Shown one piece after another: positions 46,772 through 54,659 of a stretch of DNA of 64,000 nt; the first letter of the stretch is position 1, and each line of letters opens with the position of its first letter. Location: contig NZ_BMXK01000001.1 in assembly GCF_014651715.1 (NCBI RefSeq), forward strand, positions 372,001 through 436,000. The letters run 5' to 3'. A model generated the notes under the pieces. It was given only the letters and a program-made list of their open reading frames with translations. It was not told where the DNA came from and did no database searches. Origin of the DNA: Zhihengliuella salsuginis (GTDB lineage: Bacteria; Actinomycetota; Actinomycetes; Actinomycetales; Micrococcaceae). Position numbers and translations under genes: made by a program.

Positions 46772-48307
46772 GTGCACAACGAATCCGCACCCGAAACCAC
46801 TGCGCCGCACCCGGTCGCATCGGGTCACGCCCCGAGAGCCGCGCCTCCTGAGAACCAGAAACTCGCGCCCGCCGCGCGGACCACCATCCTGGTCCTCCTG
46901 ATCGCCGCGTTCGTGGTGATCTTGAACGAGACCATCATGAACGTCGCCCTGCCCCGGCTGCAGGAGACCTTCGGCGTGACCGCCGACACCGTGCAGTGGC
47001 TCGTCACCGCCTTCATGCTGACGATGGCCGTGGTCATCCCGACCACCGGCTACCTGCTGCGCCGGCTCTCCATCCGGACCGCGTTCATCCTGGCGATGAG
47101 CCTCTTCTCCGCGGGAACCCTGCTCGCCGCGCTCGCCCCGACCTTCGAAATCCTGTTGGTCGGGCGCGTCATCCAGGCCTCGGGCACGGCCATCATGATG
47201 CCGCTGCTGATGACCACCATCCTGGACATCGTCCCGCCGGCCAAGCGCGGTTCGATGATGGGCAACGTCTCGATCGTCATCTCCGTGGCCCCGGCGATCG
47301 GCCCGACGGTCTCCGGCCTCATCCTGCAGTACCTGCAGTGGCGGATGATCTTCTTCATCGTCCTGCCGATCGCGATCGTCGCGCTCGTCCTCGGCGCCCG
47401 CATGCTCGGCCGCCTCACCGAGGAGACCGAGCAGTCGGCCACGCCGCTGTCCTTCCCGTCCCTGCTGGTCGCGATCCCGGGCTTCGGCCTGCTGGTCTAC
47501 GGCCTCAGCTCCCTCGGCGGCGGCCACGGCGCCGAGCCGGGTGCCGCGGCGACCGGTCCGGGGGCCACGCCGTTCGTGGCGCTGGGCATCGCCGTCGTCG
47601 CCCTGACGGTGTTCACCTTCATGCAGCTGCGCCTGCAGCGGACCGACCGCGCCCTGCTGGACCTGCGCCCGTTCACCTACCGGCCGTTCACCGTCTCCCT
47701 GCTGCTCATGGTCATGGCGATGGTGGCGCTGTTCGGCGTGATCATCCTGCTGCCGATGTACCTGCAGACCGTCCGCGGCCTGGACCCGCTCGGCACCGGC
47801 CTGCTGCTGCTGCCGGGCGGCCTGCTCATGGGCCTGCTGGCCCCGTTCGTCGGCCGCGCGTACGACAGGGTGGGCCCGCGCCCGCTGATGATCCCCGGCG
47901 GCGCGCTCCTGGTCCTCGTGCTCGCCGGCTACACCCAGCTGACCGCCGAGACCCCGGTGTGGCTGCTGGTCGTCGCCCACCTGGTGATGTCGCTGAGCTT
48001 CGCGCTGCTGTTCACACCGGCCTTCACGACCGGTCTGAACCCGCTGCCGCACCACCTGCACTCGCACGGCTCGGCCGTGCTCAGCACGCTGCAGCAGCTC
48101 GGCGGCGCCGCGGGCACGGCCCTGCTGGTGGGCATCATGGCCTCCGGCACGGCCTCGGCGATGGCCTCCGGCGCCCAGGAGCTGGACGCGGCGGTGGAGG
48201 GCTTCCAAGCCGGCTTCCTCACGGCGGCGTTCTTCGCGGTCGCCGTCTTCGTGCTGACGTTCCTGATGCGCAAGCCGGTCTACGAGGAGCTCGCCGACTC
48301 GCACTAG
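46772..48307 (+). CDS. DHA2-family (EmrB/QacA-type) MFS multidrug exporter
   Basis: The 511-residue protein has about 14 membrane helices. Helix 1 carries VVILNETIMNVALPRL (about 48-63), the DHA2 signature with an acidic residue, TAFMLTMAVVIPTTGYLLRR lies near 84-103, and GTAIMMPLL with VAPAIGPTVSGLI (about 141-182) matches motif C of antiporters. It would expel drugs or toxic metabolites with protons. I start at the GTG with AAGGA six bases upstream; an ATG 78 bases earlier is in frame but its extension would cross the T-run through a rare TTA codon. A leader peptide and attenuator precede it; a strong terminator follows. Confidence 0.92.
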   Translation: MHNESAPETTAPHPVASGHAPRAAPPENQKLAPAARTTILVLLIAAFVVILNETIMNVALPRLQETFGVTADTVQWLVTAFMLTMAVVIPTTGYLLRRLSIRTAFILAMSLFSAGTLLAALAPTFEILLVGRVIQASGTAIMMPLLMTTILDIVPPAKRGSMMGNVSIVISVAPAIGPTVSGLILQYLQWRMIFFIVLPIAIVALVLGARMLGRLTEETEQSATPLSFPSLLVAIPGFGLLVYGLSSLGGGHGAEPGAAATGPGATPFVALGIAVVALTVFTFMQLRLQRTDRALLDLRPFTYRPFTVSLLLMVMAMVALFGVIILLPMYLQTVRGLDPLGTGLLLLPGGLLMGLLAPFVGRAYDRVGPRPLMIPGGALLVLVLAGYTQLTAETPVWLLVVAHLVMSLSFALLFTPAFTTGLNPLPHHLHSHGSAVLSTLQQLGGAAGTALLVGIMASGTASAMASGAQELDAAVEGFQAGFLTAAFFAVAVFVLTFLMRKPVYEELADSH

Positions 48308-48324
48308 ACATCGCGTGAACGACC

Positions 48325-48358
48325 GAGGGGCCGATCTCCAGCAGGAGATCGGCCCCTC
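48325..48358. terminator. Terminator between exporter and Old Yellow Enzyme genes
   Basis: A perfect 15-base stem (48325-48339 with 48344-48358, GAGGGGCCGATCTCC) with a 4-base loop is followed by GTCGCGTTTTA. It lies between convergent genes and probably stops transcription from both sides. Confidence 0.88.
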
Positions 48359-48380
48359 GTCGCGTTTTATGCGCGCCGGC

Positions 48381-49484
48381 CTACCAGCGGCCGCGCCAGA
48401 GCTGCTTGGCACGCGGGTTCTCATCGCGCGGCACGTCCAGCTCGCTCGCGGCGACGGCGGCCCAGTGCGGGTTCACCAGGGCCGCGCGGGCGATCGCGAC
48501 GCCGTCGGCCTGCCCCGTCGCCAGGATGTGCTCGGCCTGGACGCCGGTGGTGACCCCGCCGACGGCCGTGACGAACGCCCCGGTGCCCTCCAGCCCCTCC
48601 TTGACGGCGGCGGCCAGCGGCGTCTGGTAGCCGGGTCCGGTGCGCGGGCCGCGGTACGGGCCGATGCCCGAGGAGGAGAGGTCGAACGCGACGACGCCCA
48701 GCTCGTGCAGCTCGCGGGCCAGCTGCACGGTCTCGCGCAGCGTCCACCCGTCGTCGACCCAGTCGGTTCCGGAGAAGCGGATGCCGAGGACCTTGTCCGC
48801 CGGCCACACCTCGCGCACGGCCGCGACGACCTCCTTGACGAACCGTGTGCGGTTCTCGTAGGAGCCGCCGTACTGGTCGGTGCGCCGGTTCACCAGCGGG
48901 GAGAGGAACTGGTGCAGCAGGTAGCCGTGGGCGGCGTGGATCTGGATCATGTCGAACCCGGCGGCGTCGGCACGCCGGGCGGCCTCGGCCCAGTCCTGCA
49001 CGGACTCGGCGATCTCCTCCGCGGAGAGCTCGCGGTTCTCGGCGTACCCGAAGATGTCGGTCGCCGACGCGGACACCGTCGGCCAGCCGCCGTCCGCGGC
49101 CGGGACGGAGCCGTCCTCGAAGCCGGGCAGCATCGGCCAGGTCGAAGCCTTCGCGCCGGCGTGGGCCAGCTGCAGCCCCGCGGCGGAGCCGTTGGCGTGC
49201 ACCAGGTCCACGATCCGCGCCCAGGCGCCCTGCTGGTCGTCGTTCCAGATGCCGGTGTCGCGCGGGGAGATGCGGCCCGCCGGGTTCACGGCGGTCGCCT
49301 CCGCGACGACCAGGCCGAAGCCGCCGGCGGCCAGCGCGCCCAGGTGGGAGAGGTGCCAGTCGGTGGGGACGCCGTCCTCCGCATCGACCGAATACTGGCA
49401 CATGGGGGCCACGACGGCGCGGTTGCGCAGCGTGAACCCTCCGTTGTTGGTGGACAGGGTCACTGGTTCGAACAGAATACTCAC
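48381..49484 (-). CDS. NADH:flavin oxidoreductase, Old Yellow Enzyme family
   Basis: The 367-residue protein is an FMN-dependent TIM-barrel ene-reductase: PMCQYSVDAEDGVPTDWHLS (about 32-51) holds the YqjM-type cysteine and tyrosine, LQLAHAGAKA near 99 a conserved histidine, and IHAAHGYLLHQFLSPLVNRR near 175-194 the family signature with the paired active-site histidine. The cysteine/tyrosine pattern marks the thermophilic-like (YqjM) class. It reduces activated C=C bonds in unsaturated carbonyls; physiological substrate unknown. The GTG start lies after a GGAGG placed rather far upstream. It is divergent from the M23-like gene. Confidence 0.93.
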   Translation of the reverse strand: MSILFEPVTLSTNNGGFTLRNRAVVAPMCQYSVDAEDGVPTDWHLSHLGALAAGGFGLVVAEATAVNPAGRISPRDTGIWNDDQQGAWARIVDLVHANGSAAGLQLAHAGAKASTWPMLPGFEDGSVPAADGGWPTVSASATDIFGYAENRELSAEEIAESVQDWAEAARRADAAGFDMIQIHAAHGYLLHQFLSPLVNRRTDQYGGSYENRTRFVKEVVAAVREVWPADKVLGIRFSGTDWVDDGWTLRETVQLARELHELGVVAFDLSSSGIGPYRGPRTGPGYQTPLAAAVKEGLEGTGAFVTAVGGVTTGVQAEHILATGQADGVAIARAALVNPHWAAVAASELDVPRDENPRAKQLWRGRW

Positions 49485-49567
49485 GTCAGGACCAACCTCC
49501 CCCGCGGCACCCGTATTCCCGGACGGCGTCTCTGGACACCGGCCGCGCCCGCGGGTAGACAGGGAGC

Positions 49568-50200
49568 ATGCCGAGCCGACCCCTGCCGCTGCTGGTGCCG
49601 TTGGCGGGCCGCTTCCGCGTCGAGAACAGCCCGGCCGACCGCGTGCCCAGCCACGGCACGCACGCCTTCGGCTCGGGCTACGCCATCGACTTCGTCCCCG
49701 TCGACGCGTCGGGGCGTTCGGCGCTGCCCGGTCTCCGGCGCCGTTGGGGGTCCGAGCCGCCCGAGGACTTCGTCGGGTTCGGGGCGCCCGTCCTCGCCCC
49801 CGTCTCCGGCCGGGTGGTCGAGGTGCACGACGGCGCCGCGGACCACCCCGCGCACCGGTCGCCGCTCGCGAGGCTGGCCTACGCGGCCGGGCAGGCGGGC
49901 CGGGCTCGCGACGGCGCATCGGGTCTGGCCGGCAACCGGGTGGTCATCGCGGTCGGCGACGCCGGGCCCTTCGTGCTGATCGCGCATCTGCGGTGCGGCA
50001 GCGCCGTCGTCGCAGTCGGAGACCGGGTCCGGGCGGGCCAGCAGGTGGGTGCGTGCGGGAACACGGGCAACAGCACGGAACCGCACGTGCACGTCCAGGC
50101 CAGCGACAGCACCGACTGGGAGCGCGCGGCCGGGGTGCCGATCGCGTTCCGGCTGCCCGGCGGGGTGAGAGTGCCCGGAACCGGGGAGATCGTGCCCTAA
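49568..50200 (+). CDS. M23-like metallopeptidase-fold protein without signal peptide
   Basis: The 210-residue protein has an M23/LysM-associated peptidase fold: PSHGTHAFGSGYAIDF (about 27-42) supplies the first histidine and aspartate, VLIAHLRCGS near 138 a further histidine, and EPHVHVQ near 177 the HxH zinc pair. M23 enzymes cut peptidoglycan cross-links, but this one lacks a secretion signal and has no membrane segment, so it would act in the cytoplasm or has another role. A similar M23 domain is fused between the kinase and PLP domains of some bacterial phosphohydroxylysine-type proteins; here it is about 37 kb from that pair. TAGACA ends 6 bases before the ATG. Confidence 0.82.
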   Translation: MPSRPLPLLVPLAGRFRVENSPADRVPSHGTHAFGSGYAIDFVPVDASGRSALPGLRRRWGSEPPEDFVGFGAPVLAPVSGRVVEVHDGAADHPAHRSPLARLAYAAGQAGRARDGASGLAGNRVVIAVGDAGPFVLIAHLRCGSAVVAVGDRVRAGQQVGACGNTGNSTEPHVHVQASDSTDWERAAGVPIAFRLPGGVRVPGTGEIVP

Positions 50201-51024
50201 CGGGACAGCGGGGAGCTCTCGCCGGCGGTGACGGGGATCTCCAGCGCGTTGCCGGCGGGAGGGGCCGGGCAGACGGCGTGCGCGGAGAAGGCGAACGGGA
50301 ACACGAGCGTGCGGTTGAAGTCGACGCGCAGGCTCCCGTCGGCCGCCGGGGCCGGGGCGTTCACGAAGCGCCAGGCCGGCGTCGAATCATTGCTGGTCGC
50401 GTCGGCGAAGACGATCGTGAGCGAGCCGTCGGGGCCCTGCTCCGCCGCCAGCCGCGCGCCCTCGGCCGGGCCCGCGCCGAAGACGACGTCGCCGGCCAGC
50501 TCGGCGGTCAGCCGCGTGTCCTCGCGGTAGCTGCCGATCTCCACGGTGCGGGGCGCCCCGTACGGCTCGAAGCGGGCCTCGAGGACCCACGCCGGGTCGT
50601 AGCCGAAGGTGGGGACGCCGGCGAAGGAATCGCGCAGGCCCGTGCTGCGGGCGCGCGTGCGGATCATGTAGCGCCCGCCGCGCACGCCGAGCTCGACGAC
50701 GGTCTCGTCCGCGCCGTCGTCGCGCCGGGCCGGGACGCGCAGCCAGTAGCGGGACTCGTCCTCGCCGAGGGCGGCGCTCAGGGGTTCGACGACGGGCGTG
50801 CCGGCGTCGTAGTCGTAGACGGTCGCGCCGGGTGCGGGCGTGTACACGGCGGTCCCGCCCGCGGCGGAGAACCCGCCCGGGACGAGATCGAGCGGTCCCG
50901 GAGCGGACGGCAGCCACTGGTACGACGTCAGCGTCAACCAGCCGAACTCGGCGGCCAGCCCCTCCTCCCGGAGCCGGTGCCACTGCTGCCAGGCGGTCTC
51001 TTCGCTGCTCGTCTGCTGCTGCAT
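50197..51024 (-). CDS. DUF1684 domain protein
   Basis: The 275-residue protein matches DUF1684: WQQWHRLREEGLAAEFGWLT at the N-terminus (about 11-30), LDLVPGGFSAAGGTAVY near 46-62, a conserved FGYDPAWVLEARF near 137, and the C-terminal VDFNRTLVFPFAFSAHAVCP with LPPAGN-like end, typical of the family. No enzymatic activity is known to me. It is soluble. TATGCT ends 6 bases before the ATG with GGAGGC between, so initiation may be leaderless. The 3' end overlaps the convergent M23-like gene by four bases. Confidence 0.85.
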   Translation of the reverse strand: MQQQTSSEETAWQQWHRLREEGLAAEFGWLTLTSYQWLPSAPGPLDLVPGGFSAAGGTAVYTPAPGATVYDYDAGTPVVEPLSAALGEDESRYWLRVPARRDDGADETVVELGVRGGRYMIRTRARSTGLRDSFAGVPTFGYDPAWVLEARFEPYGAPRTVEIGSYREDTRLTAELAGDVVFGAGPAEGARLAAEQGPDGSLTIVFADATSNDSTPAWRFVNAPAPAADGSLRVDFNRTLVFPFAFSAHAVCPAPPAGNALEIPVTAGESSPLSR

Positions 51025-51065
51025 GCCTCCAGCATAGGCGCGCGGCCGGGGCGGTGCGGAACGGC

Positions 51066-51656
51066 CTACGTGCGCCGGCGGCGCTTGGTCCAGGCGAGGA
51101 ACGCGGCGAGCCCGGCGCCGATGAGGGCCCCGAGTCCCATCGACAGCAGCGTCGCCGACCAGGTGGGCCAGCCCGTGAGCGCCTGCGTGAAGTAGCCGAG
51201 CAGCATCATCCAGGCCGCCCACAGGGCCGCGCCGAGGCCCGCGAGCGCCGCGAACACCCCGGGTGGCACGCCCGCGATCCCGGCGGCGGCGACCGAGGCG
51301 GTGCGCCCGCCGGTGACGAAGCGGATGCCCAGCAGGGAGGCGTACGTGGTCTCGCGGCCGACCCTGTTCATCAGGGCGACCGTGTTGCGGTGCACCCAGC
51401 GGCCCCACCGGAACCGGTCGAGCCACTGCGTCAAGCCGCGCCGGAACACCCAGTAGAGGCCCATGTCGCCGAGCCAGCAGCCGGCCGCCGCGGCCAGCCA
51501 GGCGAGCACGGGGTTCAGGTGCCCGGCCGCGACCATCGGGCCGGACCCGAGGACCAGCAGCTCGGAGGGGACGGGCGGGAACGGCGCGTCCAGGGCCACC
51601 AGGAACAGGGTGATCAGGTAGTACAGGGGCGCGTTGGTTCCGAGCGCGTCAGGCAT
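51066..51656 (-). CDS. DedA family membrane protein
   Basis: The 196-residue protein has four to five helices and the DedA/SNARE-associated layout: FLVALDAPFPPVPSELLVLG near residues 18-37 with the conserved acidic residue and proline, GDMGLYWVFRRG near 63, and GIRFVTGGRTASVAAAGIAG near 110 with the essential arginine. DedA proteins are undecaprenyl-phosphate or phospholipid flippases, and affect envelope stress and antibiotic tolerance. The first 8 bases of the frame overlap the end of the pseudouridine synthase gene, so the two are coupled. Confidence 0.9.
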   Translation of the reverse strand: MPDALGTNAPLYYLITLFLVALDAPFPPVPSELLVLGSGPMVAAGHLNPVLAWLAAAAGCWLGDMGLYWVFRRGLTQWLDRFRWGRWVHRNTVALMNRVGRETTYASLLGIRFVTGGRTASVAAAGIAGVPPGVFAALAGLGAALWAAWMMLLGYFTQALTGWPTWSATLLSMGLGALIGAGLAAFLAWTKRRRRT

Positions 51657-52620
51657 GCGGTCCGTCCGCGGCGGGGCGTTCGGCGAGCTCGAGCTGCGAG
51701 GAGAACCGGACGTCGTTGCCGGTGACGGGGTCCCGGAACTCGATGGCGCGGGCCAGCAGCTGCAGGGGGCGCGCGTAGTCGTCCGGGGCCTTGTCCCAGA
51801 GCCTCGGGTAGAAGGCGTCGTTGAGGATCCCGAGCCCGAGCGCGGCCATGTGCACGCGCAGCTGGTGGGTCTTGCCGGAGTGCGGCTTCAGGAGGAAGCG
51901 TCCGACGGCGGTGCCGGCGTGGGCGCCCAGGCTCGCCCCCGTGCCCAGCACGTCGATCCAGGACTCGGCGTTCGGCTCGCCGGATTCGACGATCGCGCGC
52001 AGCTGGCCCTTCACCTTGGTCATCCGGTTCCGGTAGACGAGCGGGAAGCCGTGCGCCTCGCGCAGCTCCTCGGCACCCGCGGCCGGGGCGTCGAGCGCGG
52101 AGACGCACTCGTACTCCTTGCGGATCTCGCGCCGCTCGAACAGCGTCTGGTAGGTGCCGCGGGTGGCGGGGTTCGTGGAGAAGAGCAGGATGCCGGCGGT
52201 GGCCCGGTCGAGGCGGTGCATCGGGATGAGGTCGGGGATGCCGAGGCGGTTGCGCAGCCGCACGAGCGCGGACTCCTGCACGAACCGGCCGCCCGGGGTC
52301 GTCGGCAGGAAGTGGGGCTTGTCGACGGCGAGGAGGTGCTCGTCCTGGTAGACGATCGACTCGGTGAACGGGATGGGGTCCTCGTGCGGGACCTCCCGGT
52401 AGTACCAGAGGAACTCGTGGTCGGACAGCGGGGTGTCGCGCCGGATGGGGTCGCCGTCGATGCCGACGACCTCGCCGTCGTCGAACCGGCGCAGCAGCCC
52501 GTCCGGGTCGACGTGGCCGAACCGGTGCATCACGTAGTCCAGCACGGTGTCCCAGCCGGTCTCCGGCAGGTGCAGGCGGGTAGCGCCGACCCCGTTGCGC
52601 ACTGGGAGGGGAGACTTCAT
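51649..52620 (-). CDS. RluA-family pseudouridine synthase
   Basis: The 323-residue protein has the RluA catalytic motif IPMHRLDRATAGILLFS with the nucleophilic aspartate (about residue 140), the conserved LLAVDKPHFLPTTPGG near 98 and KPHSGKTHQLRVHMAALG near 250. It isomerises uridine in rRNA or tRNA. The exact target is not determined by sequence. An in-frame GTG six bases upstream of this ATG is a possible alternative start. It overlaps the dedA gene by 8 bases and follows the unknown membrane-protein gene. Confidence 0.92.
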   Translation of the reverse strand: MKSPLPVRNGVGATRLHLPETGWDTVLDYVMHRFGHVDPDGLLRRFDDGEVVGIDGDPIRRDTPLSDHEFLWYYREVPHEDPIPFTESIVYQDEHLLAVDKPHFLPTTPGGRFVQESALVRLRNRLGIPDLIPMHRLDRATAGILLFSTNPATRGTYQTLFERREIRKEYECVSALDAPAAGAEELREAHGFPLVYRNRMTKVKGQLRAIVESGEPNAESWIDVLGTGASLGAHAGTAVGRFLLKPHSGKTHQLRVHMAALGLGILNDAFYPRLWDKAPDDYARPLQLLARAIEFRDPVTGNDVRFSSQLELAERPAADGPHA

Positions 52621-52688
52621 GGCCACCGCACCAGTCTCTCACGGCGGCGGCTCCCGGCCCGTGCGCCCTGGACCCGCCGGCCCGGCGC

Positions 52689-53801
52689 CTATTCCGCGGC
52701 GTCGGAGCTGCGCTGCTCGGCGTCGTTGCGCTGCTGCCGCTGCCAGGCCCGGCGGCTGTAGGTGGCTTCGCGGATGGCGGAATCGCTGTCGAAATTGGAG
52801 CCGAGGGACCCGGCCATCGTTCCCAGCGACGCCGCGAGCCAGGACAGCGTCGCGTAGTCCCCGGGGTCCACCGGGTGCCCGAGCTGCGCTTCCAGGTATC
52901 CGGAGTCGACGATGGCGTAGGCACCGACGAACAGCACGCTGAAGATCACGCCGTACATCAGAACCACGGAGGAGACCACCGTCGCGATCGTGGACGCGTT
53001 GTCCAGCGCGGCCTGGTTGGTCGCGGTGCCGACCCCGACGCCCGGGCCACCGGATTGCTCGATGCTCGATCGACGGGTCCACAGGTTGTTGCGCATGATC
53101 AGCCACGTGCTCAACGTCAGCACGGCGACCAGGCTGATCAGCACGAGGCGCCGCGTCGGCAGGACGTCGGACATGTTCCAGATGCTCGAGTAGAAGATGC
53201 CGAAGGCGCCGGCCGCGGCGGCGGTCGCGATGCAGGTCGAGAGCGCCGTGAGCAGCCGGCCGGGCCGGTTGTTCCTGACCATGCCCGCCCAGAGCCGCAG
53301 CGTGGAGACGCGGGAGTCGAGCGTCACGAAGAGCCCGCCGGAGTCGGGGGCGTGGTGCGCGGTGCGGACGCCCGGGGTGTGGACGCCGCCCTCGCGATCC
53401 GATTCCTCTTCGGGGCCCTGCTGCCGGTGCAGGGTGAGCGCCAGATCGGTCAGCATGGTCCGCAGGCGCGCCGAGAGCCGCCAGAACCCGAAGGCCGGCA
53501 GCGACAGGAGGGCCGCTCCCCGGGAGCGGTCCAGCTCGTAGGCGAGCGGCTGCCCCTCGTAGGTGCGGGGGAGGTCCGTCACGTAGATGAGGTAGTCCCA
53601 GCCGCGCTCGCCGAGCAGCGTCTCGGCCCGGTCCATCAGCGGGATGTCGCCGTTGGGGTCGAGGGGCAGCGCACCGCGCTCGACGGCGACGACCCAGTCC
53701 TCGCCGTCGGCCCCGCCGAGGCTCTGCTCGACGGCGTCGCGGGCCCGCCGGGAGACGGATTCCGGCAGGCCCGGATCGGCCATGATGCCAAGCGTGGGCA
53801 T
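52689..53801 (-). CDS. Actinobacterial membrane protein of unknown function
   Basis: I do not recognise this 370-residue protein. Its N-terminal half (1-180) is soluble, with a conserved-looking WDYLIYVTDLPRTYEGQPLA stretch near residue 88 and RSRGAALLSLPAFGF near 112. The C-terminal half has four helices in two pairs (about 188-212, 222-244, 284-308, 325-345) joined by a Gly-rich loop, and ends in a polar charged tail. A regulatory N-domain on a small membrane core is one possibility. RBS GAGGAG precedes the ATG. It lies between the nei2 and pseudouridine synthase genes on the same strand, 33 bases from the former. Confidence 0.75.
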   Translation of the reverse strand: MPTLGIMADPGLPESVSRRARDAVEQSLGGADGEDWVVAVERGALPLDPNGDIPLMDRAETLLGERGWDYLIYVTDLPRTYEGQPLAYELDRSRGAALLSLPAFGFWRLSARLRTMLTDLALTLHRQQGPEEESDREGGVHTPGVRTAHHAPDSGGLFVTLDSRVSTLRLWAGMVRNNRPGRLLTALSTCIATAAAAGAFGIFYSSIWNMSDVLPTRRLVLISLVAVLTLSTWLIMRNNLWTRRSSIEQSGGPGVGVGTATNQAALDNASTIATVVSSVVLMYGVIFSVLFVGAYAIVDSGYLEAQLGHPVDPGDYATLSWLAASLGTMAGSLGSNFDSDSAIREATYSRRAWQRQQRNDAEQRSSDAAE

Positions 53802-53834
53802 GGATTCGCTCCTCGGGTCGGGGGGCCGGTCGCG

Positions 53835-54659
53835 TCAGACGGCTGTCTTGGCGGCGGACTCCTTCGCGTCGCGGTAGGGGACCGGCTGGCAGGACGGGCA
53901 GAAGAACGTGAGGCGCTCCTGGCCGTTCTCGGGCGGGCCCAGGGGCATCTGCTCCACCGGGGTCTGGCACAGGTAGCAGCACCGCCCCGTCCGCTGGTAG
54001 ACCCAGTACGGATCGGTCAGCTCGGTCGGGGTCGTCTTGCGCCGGTTCCGGTCTTTGTTGGCGTGCAGCAGCAGGAAGCAGCGCTCGATGATCCGGCCCA
54101 GGTCCGGCACGGCGCCGACCGGCATGAGCGGGTGCACCTTGCAGATGAACAGCGTCTCCGCCCGGAAGATGTTCCCGATGCCGGTCAGGTTCCGCTGGTC
54201 CATCAGGGCCAGCCCGATCGGCAGCTCGGGCCGCATCAGGATCCGCTCGCGCACCTCGTCGGGGTCCCACCCGTGGCCGAGCGGGTCCGGCCCCAGATGC
54301 CCGACGGCCTTGTGCTCCAGCCGCGTCGGGAAGACGCGCAGCAGCCCGAGGTCGATGCCGATCGCCTCGAACGACTCGTTCGCCAGCACGCACCGGACCT
54401 TGTGGGCGGGCGTCCGCCAGCGCTCGCCGGGCGCGTACACGTCCCACCGCCCGTCCATCATCAGGTGCGTGTGCACGGTCAGGTCGGCGACCCGGATCAG
54501 CAGGTGCTTGCCGCGCGAGGCGACGGAGTCCACCCGGTACCCGGACAGGTCCAGCGTGGCGCACTGCGGGACCCGGAAGTCGCTCTTGGTCAGTTGATGT
54601 CCGGTCAGCGTCGCATCCAGCATGCGCGCGGTGCGGAAGACAGAATCGCCCTCAGGCAC
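53835..54659 (-). CDS. nei2: Fpg/Nei-family DNA glycosylase, Nei2 type
   Basis: The 274-residue enzyme begins MPEGDSVFR, where Pro2 is the catalytic amine and Glu3 the acid; GKHLLIRV near 50 and NLTGIGNIFRAE near 160 are the helix-two-turn-helix DNA-binding region; and CCYLCQTP with FFCPSCQP form the C-terminal zinc finger, with the arginine before FFC replaced by LT. It removes oxidised bases. MPEGDS-type starts mark Nei2, common in actinobacteria. Its ATG overlaps the lhr stop region by 8 bases, so the two are cotranscribed, a pairing also seen in mycobacteria. Confidence 0.92.
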   Translation of the reverse strand: MPEGDSVFRTARMLDATLTGHQLTKSDFRVPQCATLDLSGYRVDSVASRGKHLLIRVADLTVHTHLMMDGRWDVYAPGERWRTPAHKVRCVLANESFEAIGIDLGLLRVFPTRLEHKAVGHLGPDPLGHGWDPDEVRERILMRPELPIGLALMDQRNLTGIGNIFRAETLFICKVHPLMPVGAVPDLGRIIERCFLLLHANKDRNRRKTTPTELTDPYWVYQRTGRCCYLCQTPVEQMPLGPPENGQERLTFFCPSCQPVPYRDAKESAAKTAV

